Shown piece by piece: positions 1 to 5,960 of a stretch of 7,052 nucleotides of DNA. The first letter of the stretch is position 1. Every line of letters starts with the position of its first letter. The notes below the pieces were generated by a model, which was given only the letters and a program-made list of their open reading frames with translations, had not been told where the DNA came from and did no database searches. The DNA comes from Prevotellaceae bacterium (GTDB lineage Bacteria > Bacteroidota > Bacteroidia > Bacteroidales > Bacteroidaceae). Location: the NCBI GenBank assembly GCA_031262265.1, contig JAISIB010000032.1:1-7052 (forward strand). The letters are read 5' to 3'. The translations under genes and the position numbers were made by a program.

Positions 1-744
1 CAACTCTCGGATATATACATCCACCGATTAGAGGCGGGAGATGTCGGCATAGTCGACGTAAATAAGATCCGTTTGGAGCTGCTGAACACGCAAACCGCCT
101 ACGATTTGAATGCGCAAGATATACAATCGCGTTTAAACGAACTTCGTCAGCTGAACGGCGGGGAACCTATCAGTTTCGAGGCCACCGAATATCCGCAGGA
201 ATCGCTACCTGCGACTGATCGGGAAGCATGGAAAACGGAGATGCTGGCGCGTAGTGCCGATGTGCAGGCGGCTGTGCACCGCGAGTCGGCAGCTAAGCAA
301 GCTATCGGCGTACAGCAAACCAACGGACTACCTAAGTTCGATATAGGATTTAAGCGCGACACCGAACCAAGTACTCCGTACAACGGAGTAGTCGTAGGCA
401 TATCTATTCCGCTCTTCTCCAATCGTCACCAAGTGAAGCGTGCGCGTGCGGAATGGCAGGCGGCCGGTGCGCGACGGGAGTTGGCTGTGACAACAGAAAC
501 GGCGGCTGTCGATCGATTGTGGGAAGAAGCGGAAACGTTGCGCGGTGTTTTGCAAAGTTACGAGCGCGAATTGCGCGATAGCGAGACGATCGAGTTGCTG
601 CGGCTGGCTTTGGATGGCGGCGAGCTATCCATGATTAATTATTTGGGCGAGATCTCGGTGCTGTACGACATGCGTACGACGTATATCGAACTGCAAGCGC
701 GTTACAGGAAGGCATTAGCACAACTGAATAAAGGCATGTTATGA
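1..744 (+). CDS. TolC-family outer-membrane efflux protein, C-terminal part (5' end outside window)
   Basis: The frame is open from the first base, so the gene starts upstream; 247 residues are visible. It ends in TGA at 742-744. The fragment shows features of TolC/CusC-type channel proteins: long amphipathic helices rich in Glu, Arg, Ala and Leu, a central strand motif VGISIPLFSNR (around visible residues 132-142), and a final helical half with the pattern GELSMINYLGEISVLYDMR before the end. These proteins form trimeric outer-membrane channels that receive substrate from an RND pump and a periplasmic adaptor. In Bacteroidetes such a gene often sits beside a CusA/CzcA-like pump, which would lie upstream here; that is inference. 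Substrate (metal or drug) cannot be told. A TTG at 73 is an internal codon, not a start, because homologous-looking sequence precedes it without a stop. The last bases overlap the next gene. Confidence 0.85.
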   Translation, partial: QLSDIYIHRLEAGDVGIVDVNKIRLELLNTQTAYDLNAQDIQSRLNELRQLNGGEPISFEATEYPQESLPATDREAWKTEMLARSADVQAAVHRESAAKQAIGVQQTNGLPKFDIGFKRDTEPSTPYNGVVVGISIPLFSNRHQVKRARAEWQAAGARRELAVTTETAAVDRLWEEAETLRGVLQSYERELRDSETIELLRLALDGGELSMINYLGEISVLYDMRTTYIELQARYRKALAQLNKGML

Positions 745-1466
745 TGACGAGAGACGCTCAACAGATTGTTAATCGGCTGATTTCTTTTCAGAACAAAGAG
801 AAAGAGGCCTTCTTTCCCCGTTTTTTTAAGGCGGGCAAAGGCGAGTACGGCGAAGGCGACCGTTTTCTGGGCATCGTCGTGCCGAATGTACGCCGCGTCG
901 CGAAAGAGAACTTGGATGCATCGCAGGAGATTGTCGACCAACTCCTTCAAAACCCGTATCACGAAGTGCGCTTGTGCGGATTACTGATATGGGTGGAACA
1001 ATTCAAAAAGACTAAAAATGCAGCCGCGCGCGAGCAAATGGTTCAATTTTACCTGCAACATTACCCGCGCATCAATAATTGGGACTTGGTAGACCTGAGT
1101 GCGCCTTACATCGTAGGAGAATACTTGTTGACGCAACCGCACGATGAACGTATGCAACTACTCTCTCGTGTGGCCGACATAGATTATTTGTGGGCGCAAC
1201 GCATCGCCATGGTTTCGACGCTCACCTTGGTGCGCAAAGGAGAACCCTTTGAAGCGATTGCCCTATCCGAGCGATTTTTGCGACACCGGCACGACTTAAT
1301 GCATAAGGCGGTCGGATGGGTACTGCGTGAAATAGGGAAACGAGACCTTTCTCTCTTGCGAGCGTTCCTTGACCGGCACAGTCGGACGATGCCCCGCACG
1401 ATGCTACGCTACGCCATCGAACGAATGTCCGACGAGGAGCGCAGGTATTACATGCGGCGCGAATAA
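741..1466 (+). CDS. DNA alkylation repair protein, AlkD-like HEAT-repeat glycosylase
   Basis: A 241-residue all-helical protein of the DNA alkylation repair enzyme family (AlkD type). Known family members remove N3- and N7-alkylated purines from DNA without flipping the base, using stacked HEAT-like repeats. The key motifs are visible: NNWDLVD at residues 112-118, whose W114 and D118 match the Trp/catalytic Asp pair (W109/D113) of Bacillus cereus AlkD, and KAVGWVLREIGKRD at 189-202, whose W193 matches the third DNA-contacting Trp. The early motif RFLGIVVPNVR (41-51) also fits. Length is usual for the family. The ATG at 741 overlaps the TGA of the efflux gene as ATGA, and a second ATG follows at 744, so either may be used; coupled translation with the efflux gene is likely. 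There is no functional tie between the two that I can see. A strong hairpin terminator follows at 1485-1529. Confidence 0.9.
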   Translation: MMTRDAQQIVNRLISFQNKEKEAFFPRFFKAGKGEYGEGDRFLGIVVPNVRRVAKENLDASQEIVDQLLQNPYHEVRLCGLLIWVEQFKKTKNAAAREQMVQFYLQHYPRINNWDLVDLSAPYIVGEYLLTQPHDERMQLLSRVADIDYLWAQRIAMVSTLTLVRKGEPFEAIALSERFLRHRHDLMHKAVGWVLREIGKRDLSLLRAFLDRHSRTMPRTMLRYAIERMSDEERRYYMRRE

Positions 1467-1484
1467 ATAACGTCCCATGTGCGT

Positions 1485-1529
1485 AAAATATCCGGCTTTG
1501 ATAGTTCGTTTTCAGAGCCGGATATTTTT
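1485..1529. terminator. Strong hairpin terminator, possibly bidirectional
   Basis: A perfect 13-base-pair stem: AAAATATCCGGCT at 1485-1497 pairs with AGCCGGATATTTT at 1516-1528, with an 18-base loop. It is followed by T on the plus strand and, read on the minus strand, also ends in a T run. It closes the TolC-alkD transcription unit. The symmetrical A/T flanks mean it could also stop transcripts arriving on the minus strand, which fits the short coding-like minus-strand stretch that ends right beside it. Confidence 0.85.
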
Positions 1530-1620
1530 ATAACTCACCTGCATAATTCACGAACAGACGTTCATCGTCGTCTTTGCGCAAATTATCGGGCAATTCATCG
1601 CTAAGGTTGCGGAAATAGTT
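1528..1620 (-). pseudogene. Possible 3' remnant of a minus-strand gene
   Basis: On the minus strand a 30-codon open stretch with protein-like composition (it contains SDELPDNLRKDDDERLF and ends NYAGEL) terminates in TAA at 1530-1528, directly against the hairpin terminator. An in-frame TAA stands immediately before its first codon (1623-1621) and the only possible starts are TTG codons, so it does not look like an intact gene. It may be the tail of a gene whose front was lost, with the terminator it once used still in place. It could equally be chance. I do not recognise the family. Confidence 0.22.
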
Positions 1621-1621
1621 T

Positions 1622-1629
1622 TATATTTG
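1622..1629 (+). promoter_or_regulatory. Bacteroidetes-type -7 box (TATATTTG)
   Basis: TATATTTG matches the Bacteroidetes sigma-ABfr -7 consensus TAnnTTTG exactly and lies 24 bases before the ATG at 1654, giving a short leader. The usual TTTG -33 element is not at its ideal distance; the nearest upstream TTG is at 1607-1609, only 12 bases away, so the -33 part is weak or absent. It would drive the TPR/propeller-nfeD-floA operon. Confidence 0.5.
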
Positions 1630-1653
1630 CGCAGAATCCTAAGGCAAGACACC

Positions 1654-3096
1654 ATGATCCGAACGATACTGCTATTGCTGACATTGTGTGCGATGATTGT
1701 ACGCACGGATGCCCAGACGTTGACCGAGGCGCGCCGCTTGTTTTCAAACGAAGAATACGAGCGAGCCAAACCGGCTTTTCGACGTTTTGTCAAGCAAAGT
1801 CCCAATAACGCCAATTATAATTATTGGTACGGCGTATGTTGCGTGCAGACGGGCGAACCGCAGGCAGCTATCTCACCGTTGGAGTTGGCTCTGAAACGCA
1901 AAGTGCCTCATGCAGCTCGTTATCTGGCGCAAGCTTGCGAGCAGCTATACGATTTTGATGCGGCTGTCGCTCATTATGAAACGGCCATCGCCGAACAGGA
2001 GAAGAAGAAACAACCGACGGACGAATTGGTGTTGTTGGCAGAGCATTGCAAACGCAAAGCTCGTATGATCAAAGGAGTAGAAGAAGTGTGTTTCGTGGAC
2101 AGTTTCCTAACGGATAAACAATCTTTCCTGCGAACTTATCGTCTGAGCGAAGAATCGGGTCGCCTGTACACGTACGGAGAATATTTCGATACCGTAGATT
2201 CTCTTTCGAGAACCGTCTATGAGACCGAGTTGGGGAATAAATTGTATTACAGCGACCTTTCATCGGATACGACGCTGAGCATTTATACCAAGAATAAGCA
2301 ATTGGGCACATGGGGAGCCGGTACGTTATTGCCGGATGTTATAAATGCCGATGGAAACGTCGACTATCCTTATGTACTGACTGACGGGCAAACGATCTAT
2401 TACGCAGCCGACGGCGAGCAGTCCATCGGTGGATACGACATTTTTGTGACGCGCTACAACGCAGCAACGGATTCGTACTTGACGCCGGAAAATCTCGGAA
2501 TGCCATTTAACTCGGAAGCGAATGACTATATGTATGTCATTGATGAATATAACAACTTGGGTTGGTTCGCGACCGACCGTCGTCAATCGCCCGATAGCGT
2601 TTGCGTGTATGTTTTCATACCGAATCCTTCTCGCAAATCATATAGCTACGAGGCAACGGAACGGACGAAATTGGCCGCACTGGCTCAATTGACATCCATT
2701 CGTGCGACGTGGACGGATGAAGCTTTGTTGGCAGACGCCCGAAGCCGGTTGGAAGGAATCGCCACGTACGAACCTATGCGCGCCGGACAACGGTATGATT
2801 TTACGTTTGTCGTCGATGACGCGCATACGTATCACGCAGATACGGATTTCCGTTCGGCAGATGCGCGCGGGCTATTCGCTCGCTATCGGCAAGAACAAGC
2901 CGCGTGCGAACAGCTGCGTCAACGTCTGTCGCAGCGACGAGACGCCTATGCGGAAGCTCCTGCGTCCGAGCACGAAGCTATGCGGACAGAGATATTGGAA
3001 GCCGAGCAGCAGCTTCGGCGTATGGAACCGTCCATCAAAGAATTGGCCAGAACCATTCGCAATACAGAGATAAAACAAATTCAATCTACTCACTAA
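1654..3096 (+). CDS. Exported TPR and PD40 beta-propeller protein
   Basis: A 480-residue protein counted from the ATG at 1654. This start gives a clean signal peptide: Met-Ile-Arg, a hydrophobic run to about residue 16, and a likely cut after TDA (18-20). The TTG at 1627 overlaps the promoter box and is not used. Residues about 22-140 are TPR-like helical repeats (for example LTEARRLFSNEEYERAKPAF and an LAQACEQLYDFDAAVAHYETA stretch). Residues about 160-325 carry WD40-like (PD40) propeller strands, including ADGEQSIGGYDIFVTRYN (252-269) and NLGWFATDRR (301-310). Residues about 405-475 form a charged coiled coil. The domain order recalls the front of PorE-like periplasmic proteins, but there is no OmpA-type peptidoglycan-binding domain. 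It probably acts in the periplasm or at the cell envelope as a protein-binding scaffold; no enzyme motif is seen. It lies 12 bases upstream of nfeD, so cotranscription is likely. Confidence 0.8.
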   Translation: MIRTILLLLTLCAMIVRTDAQTLTEARRLFSNEEYERAKPAFRRFVKQSPNNANYNYWYGVCCVQTGEPQAAISPLELALKRKVPHAARYLAQACEQLYDFDAAVAHYETAIAEQEKKKQPTDELVLLAEHCKRKARMIKGVEEVCFVDSFLTDKQSFLRTYRLSEESGRLYTYGEYFDTVDSLSRTVYETELGNKLYYSDLSSDTTLSIYTKNKQLGTWGAGTLLPDVINADGNVDYPYVLTDGQTIYYAADGEQSIGGYDIFVTRYNAATDSYLTPENLGMPFNSEANDYMYVIDEYNNLGWFATDRRQSPDSVCVYVFIPNPSRKSYSYEATERTKLAALAQLTSIRATWTDEALLADARSRLEGIATYEPMRAGQRYDFTFVVDDAHTYHADTDFRSADARGLFARYRQEQAACEQLRQRLSQRRDAYAEAPASEHEAMRTEILEAEQQLRRMEPSIKELARTIRNTEIKQIQSTH

Positions 3097-3108
3097 TACC
3101 GAGAACGT

Positions 3109-3579
3109 ATGGATATAGTAATTATTACCTTGTTGATATTGGCAGCCATCGTATTGTTTCTGGTTGAACTGTTCTTATTTCACGGAACAGTCTTCGCCGG
3201 AGTGTGCGGGCTTGGCTGCCTGATTTATGCCAACTTCTACGCATACGCTTACATGGGATTATGGTCGGGCGTAGTGGTGTCGGTTGTGTCGGCGGTATCC
3301 GTCTTGTGGTCTATCAATCGCTTCATGCGCTCGAAAACGCTTGATCGCATTTCGTTGAAGCAGGAAATCGATTCGACGATTGACCGAAGTGACGCGCTTA
3401 GCCTGCATATCGGCGATACCGGCGTCAGTCTGACGCGCTTGGCACTGATAGGTTCTGCCGAGATCGGCGGAAAAGTTGTCGAGGTCAAGTCGGCCGACGG
3501 ATTCCTCGACGAAAAAACACCGTTGGTGGTGAGTCGTATAGAAGACGGCGTCATCATGGTCGAACGGCAAAAGAAATAA
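3109..3579 (+). CDS. nfeD: NfeD-like membrane protein (short NfeD1b type)
   Basis: A 156-residue membrane protein. Three hydrophobic segments (about residues 3-24, 28-48 and 51-70) are followed by a short basic linker and an OB-fold-like soluble tail (about 100-153), with the family pattern IGDTGVSLTRL (101-111), a GSAEIGGKVVEVKSADGFLDE stretch (115-135), and a final VIMVERQ. It lacks the ClpP-like serine protease domain of long NfeD proteins, so it is the short form. Short NfeD proteins are regularly encoded next to flotillins or stomatins and are thought to help organise the same membrane microdomains through the OB-fold tail. Here floA follows after 28 bases, which strongly supports the call. 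The start ATG at 3109 sits 12 bases after the previous stop. Confidence 0.88.
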   Translation: MDIVIITLLILAAIVLFLVELFLFHGTVFAGVCGLGCLIYANFYAYAYMGLWSGVVVSVVSAVSVLWSINRFMRSKTLDRISLKQEIDSTIDRSDALSLHIGDTGVSLTRLALIGSAEIGGKVVEVKSADGFLDEKTPLVVSRIEDGVIMVERQKK

Positions 3580-3607
3580 CTGCTTTTTCACATTAAAACA
3601 TTACATT

Positions 3608-4588
3608 ATGAACCCTTACGTCATTTTTAGTTTCATCGTCGGAGCCATCGTGTTCTTGGCTGTTTTCTTTCACTACGTGCCTTTCTTCCTGTGGTTGTCG
3701 GCCAAGGTATCGGGCGTGCACATTTCGTTGATACAACTATTCCTTATGCGCATTCGTAACGTACCGCCTTACGTGATTGTGCCCGGTATGATAGAAGCAC
3801 ACAAGGCCGGATTGCGCAGCATTACGCGCGATGAATTGGAGGCGCATTATTTGGCAGGCGGCCACGTAGAGAAAGTGGTACATGCGCTGGTATCGGCGTC
3901 GAAAGCCAGTATTGATTTATCTTTTCAAATGGCGACAGCCATAGACTTGGCCGGACGCGACGTATTTGAAGCGGTGCAAATGTCCGTCAATCCGCGTGTT
4001 ATCGATACACCGCCCGTGACGGCGATGGCAAAGGACGGTATTCAATTGATAGCAAAAGCACGCGTGACCGTACGCGCCAGCATTCGTCAATTGGTCGGTG
4101 GTGCGGGCGAAGAAACCGTGCTGGCGCGCGTCGGCGAAGGTATCGTTTCGTCCATAGGCTCGGCGGAAAGCCACAAATCCGTGTTGGAGAATCCCGATTC
4201 TATTTCGAAACTGGTACTTCGCAAGGGACTGGATGCAGGTACGGCCTTTGAAATATTATCCATTGACATTGCTGACATTGACATCGGCAAAAATATCGGA
4301 GCCGTCTTGCAAATGGATCAAGCGAATGCCGACAAAAATATTGCGCAAGCCAAAGCTGAAGAGCGGCGCGCAATGGCTGTCGCTACCGAACAGGAAATGA
4401 AAGCCAAGGCACAGGAAGCACGCGCCAAAGTAATCGAGGCAGAAGCAGAAGTGCCCAAAGCGATGGCAGATGCTTTCCGTAGCGGTAATCTGGGAATCAT
4501 GGATTATTACCGCATGAAGAATATAGAAGCCGATACATCCATGCGCGAAACGATCGCGAAGCCCACGAATCCGACAGCAAAAGGGTAG
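3608..4588 (+). CDS. floA: Flotillin-like protein FloA
   Basis: A 326-residue protein, usual for the FloA (UPF0365, formerly YqfA) family. Residues about 5-30 form a membrane-inserting hydrophobic segment. The family landmarks follow in order: MRIRNVPPYVIV (47-58), HYLAGGHVEKVVHAL (80-94), FQMATAIDLAGRDVFEAVQ (106-124), LVGGAGEETVLARVGEGIV (162-180), ENPDSISKLVLRKGLDAGTAF (194-214), then the Ala/Glu/Lys-rich helix around EERRAMAVATEQEMKAKAQE (251-270), and EAEVPKAMADAFRSGNLGIMDYY (279-301). FloA scaffolds membrane microdomains and affects membrane fluidity and the activity of membrane protein complexes. Pairing with NfeD immediately upstream is the usual arrangement. A short A-rich leader precedes the ATG, with no Shine-Dalgarno site, as expected in Bacteroidetes. 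No intrinsic terminator with a T run follows. The next gene remnant faces it and ends seven bases away. Confidence 0.95.
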   Translation: MNPYVIFSFIVGAIVFLAVFFHYVPFFLWLSAKVSGVHISLIQLFLMRIRNVPPYVIVPGMIEAHKAGLRSITRDELEAHYLAGGHVEKVVHALVSASKASIDLSFQMATAIDLAGRDVFEAVQMSVNPRVIDTPPVTAMAKDGIQLIAKARVTVRASIRQLVGGAGEETVLARVGEGIVSSIGSAESHKSVLENPDSISKLVLRKGLDAGTAFEILSIDIADIDIGKNIGAVLQMDQANADKNIAQAKAEERRAMAVATEQEMKAKAQEARAKVIEAEAEVPKAMADAFRSGNLGIMDYYRMKNIEADTSMRETIAKPTNPTAKG

Positions 4589-4594
4589 GGGCGT

Positions 4595-4955
4595 TTACTT
4601 AGCAGGCAGCACCAGACGAAATCCTAAGTCGCTACGGCGACTTGATTCGTCGGGAAATTCGGTACCACGGGCGAATCTATAAAAGGAGCCCAAACGGTAC
4701 TGGAAACCACTTGTTATTTACCGGAAGAGGGACCTTGCGGATTGCGATATGTATGGGACGGTGTATGAGGATAAATGTCAAACCAATCGCTGCACCATTC
4801 CCATACATTGCCTCGCATATCGTAAATGCCAAGTTCATTCGGCTGTTTTTGCCCGACGGGATGCGTAGAACCGCTACTATTTCCTGCATGCCATGCAACG
4901 GCATCCAACAAGTCATTGCGTCCGATGTACTGTAGTCTCTTTGCGGGAACACCCT
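4595..4955 (-). pseudogene. Formylglycine-generating-enzyme (SUMF1) type gene, decayed 3' fragment
   Basis: Read on the minus strand, the fragment opens with YIGRNDLLDAVAWHAGNSSG (near 4938-4870), continues with THPVGQKQPNELGIYDM and GNVWEWCSDWF, and closes with SDLGFRLVLPAK and TAA at 4597-4595. These are the ordered hallmarks of the C-terminal half of FGE-sulfatase (SUMF1) domain proteins; NELGIYDM...GNVWEWC lies at 4792-4839. The gene is dead as it stands: an in-frame TAA after PSSGK (4716-4714) falls where the RGGSW block should follow, that block is degraded (only VVSSTVWAPF remains), and a one-base shift near 4680-4690 is needed to reach the FYRFARG...GFRLVL ending. The N-terminal half is missing: homology stops at the edge of the inverted repeat at 4956. 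Intact relatives oxidise a Cys of sulfatases to formylglycine, or are lipoproteins such as GldK/PorK; which subtype this was cannot be told. Confidence 0.8.
4625..4644. repeat. Small hairpin with UACG tetraloop
   Basis: AAGTCGC (4626-4632) and GCGACTT (4637-4643) pair perfectly around TACG, forming the stable C(UACG)G tetraloop on the plus-strand transcript. It lies 37 bases after floA, inside the SUMF1 remnant. No T run follows, so a terminator role for floA is doubtful, though it could protect the 3' end of the mRNA. It may just reflect the Arg-Arg-Ser-Asp-Leu codons of the old gene. Confidence 0.4.
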
Positions 4956-4975
4956 GTTATGCGCCGTTGGGGCAC
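4956..4975. repeat. Left arm of 20-base inverted repeat bounding the methyltransferase island
   Basis: GTTATGCGCCGTTGGGGCAC is the reverse complement of 5809-5828 with one mismatch in 20. It marks the place where SUMF1-like sequence ends and AT-rich sequence begins. It is 15 bases beyond the methyltransferase stop codon. Confidence 0.85.
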
Positions 4976-4990
4976 CTTCACATATACTTT

Positions 4991-5761
4991 TTATTTATAT
5001 TTCTTACCTATAAAAAATGCATATCCATAATATTGTTTATATTTGGAATACAATTCAACCTCATGTCTATTATTTTCTATAAATCCTTCCACCATACTAT
5101 TTCCAGAATATTTTTCTAAAAGTTTTTGTATAGCGTGTTCTCTTGGATTAAAATAATTATCAGTCCAACATTTTTCAGGTAATATAAAAGTAGCAATAAA
5201 TTTATATCCAATATTTTGCATTACTGAAATATTCTTGCTTATTTCATCCAATCCACTACTGCCTGCATCTAACCAGAATTTATTTACTTCATCAGGATGC
5301 TCAGTCGTAAACCATGTAGGTGAAGTGACTGCAATATATCCATTATATTTCAAAAAATCATACCAATATGTTAATCCCTTTTCAAAACCAATATTATCAA
5401 TGGCTCCTTCACACCATATAAGATCAAATTGTTCTTTATTAAAAGGCAAGTTTTCCATAGAGCCTACTATACCATTTATTCTATTTTGTAAATTATTGCT
5501 TTTAGCATTTTCATTTAGAACATTTACAAAATTTGGAAACAAATCCAAACCAATAATATTCCCAGGAGCATTATTAGCAAGAATTATTGTTTGCCATCCA
5601 GTTCCACAACCTATATCCAATATTTGTGAATTTTCTTGCAGCCCATCAATATAGCTTAATGCTTTAATGGTCATTTCATCACTACCAGGCCCCTGCCTTT
5701 TTAATCCAACATGTGTATCAATTATTAAGTCTATAATTGATAGTTCCTTGTTTTCCACCAT
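4991..5761 (-). CDS. Class I SAM-dependent methyltransferase, probably horizontally acquired
   Basis: A 256-residue protein with the Rossmann-type methyltransferase order: an N-terminal RQGPGSDE segment (22-29), SAM-binding motif I ILDIGCGTGW (47-56), the acidic motif II GLDLF (71-75), a post-II region GSMENLPF (100-107), motif IV FDLIWCEGAIDNIGF (112-126), and a long C-terminal part ending in YYGYAFFIGKKYK. The fold is secure. The substrate is not: the FDLIW pattern suits small-molecule or lipid methylation of the UbiE/SmtA-like kind rather than DNA methylation, since no NPPY or PC motif is present. Base composition is sharply different from the neighbours: two hand-counted 60-base blocks give 28% and 33% GC, against 52% for a block in floA. 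Codons are AT-rich. The ATG at 5761 is preceded by AGAGGA at a six-base spacing, unlike the host genes. The gene fills a segment bounded by a 20-base inverted repeat. It has no partner gene in the window. Confidence 0.9.
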   Translation of the reverse strand: MVENKELSIIDLIIDTHVGLKRQGPGSDEMTIKALSYIDGLQENSQILDIGCGTGWQTIILANNAPGNIIGLDLFPNFVNVLNENAKSNNLQNRINGIVGSMENLPFNKEQFDLIWCEGAIDNIGFEKGLTYWYDFLKYNGYIAVTSPTWFTTEHPDEVNKFWLDAGSSGLDEISKNISVMQNIGYKFIATFILPEKCWTDNYFNPREHAIQKLLEKYSGNSMVEGFIENNRHEVELYSKYKQYYGYAFFIGKKYK

Positions 5762-5767
5762 AAATGA

Positions 5768-5773
5768 TCCTCT
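5768..5773 (-). promoter_or_regulatory. Shine-Dalgarno-like site of the methyltransferase gene
   Basis: On the minus strand AGAGGA stands six bases before the ATG at 5761. It fixes the start and is notable because the other genes here lack such a site. This points to a donor that uses Shine-Dalgarno initiation. Confidence 0.6.
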
Positions 5774-5789
5774 TAATTGTTCTTTTCAA

Positions 5790-5817
5790 ATTATAATACC
5801 ATTATGCTGTGCCCCAA
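5790..5817 (-). promoter_or_regulatory. Possible sigma-70-like promoter inside the island
   Basis: On the minus strand TATAAT (5795-5790) lies 16 bases after TTGGGG (5817-5812), which is part of the inverted repeat, and about 30 bases before the methyltransferase ATG. The -10 box is perfect, while the -35 box matches only TTG. The stretch is AT-rich, so a chance match is possible. It does not fit the Bacteroidetes TAnnTTTG form. Confidence 0.35.
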
Positions 5818-5828
5818 TGGCGCATAAC
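5809..5828. repeat. Right arm of 20-base inverted repeat bounding the methyltransferase island
   Basis: GTGCCCCAATGGCGCATAAC is the inverted partner of 4956-4975 with a single mismatch. The outer ends read GTTATGC/GCATAAC. No clear target-site duplication flanks the pair (ACCCT on the left, TATTG on the right). The arm is 47 bases upstream of the methyltransferase start codon. Confidence 0.85.
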
Positions 5829-5882
5829 TATTGTATAGACGACATTTCTACACAAAGTTTACTATAAAATAACGAGTTAACT
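5822..5882 (-). repeat. Hairpin with attC-like layout next to the island
   Basis: Outside the right arm, TATTGTATAG (5829-5838) pairs with CTATAAAATA (5862-5871) in a 10-base stem with one mismatch and a 23-base loop. Outside that stem, TAAC (5825-5828) can pair with GTTA (5876-5879). Read on the minus strand this gives ...TTAAC, stem, loop, stem, GTTATGC over 61 bases, resembling the R''-L''-L'-R' order and size of short integron attC sites. The R'' box (AGTTAAC) fits RYYYAAC poorly and the spacers are uneven, so this is only a resemblance. AT-rich sequence makes such stems easier by chance. Confidence 0.35.
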
Positions 5883-5960
5883 GTGGTCTATTTACTTGCT
5901 CGTCCCAAATAGATAGAACTATAAATTATCCAGCATTACAATTTTTACATTCAAAATTCT
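5883..5960. other. Short AT-rich spacer without a recognised gene
   Basis: No intact gene is seen. On the minus strand a short frame reads NFECKNCNAG then TAA (5928-5926), with a CxxC pair like the tail of a zinc-binding protein, but a stop just upstream limits it to about 14 codons. It may be the end of a lost gene or chance. Confidence 0.3.

Noticed and set aside
2702..3073. Plus-strand alternative frame of 123 codons inside the TPR/propeller gene
   Set aside because: It is fully inside a well-supported gene in another frame and shows no recognisable domain.
4625..4644. Intrinsic terminator for floA
   Set aside because: The hairpin is good but no T run follows it, and it coincides with coding sequence of the SUMF1 remnant. 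It is kept only as a hairpin.
4677..4952. Open minus-strand frame of 91 codons across the SUMF1 remnant
   Set aside because: It runs in a different frame from the recognisable GNVWEWC signature and has no protein-like features. It is a shadow of the decayed gene.
4826..5119. Plus-strand open frame crossing the left inverted-repeat arm
   Set aside because: It spans the junction between two unrelated sequences and lies antisense to both the pseudogene and the methyltransferase; it arises by chance.
4991..5761. Restriction-modification DNA methyltransferase
   Set aside because: Motif IV is not of the NPPY, DPPY or PC type and no restriction gene adjoins; the protein looks like a small-molecule type class I methyltransferase.
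4956..5828. Conventional insertion sequence
   Set aside because: There is no transposase or DDE motif; the only gene is a methyltransferase, and no target-site duplication is visible at the ends.
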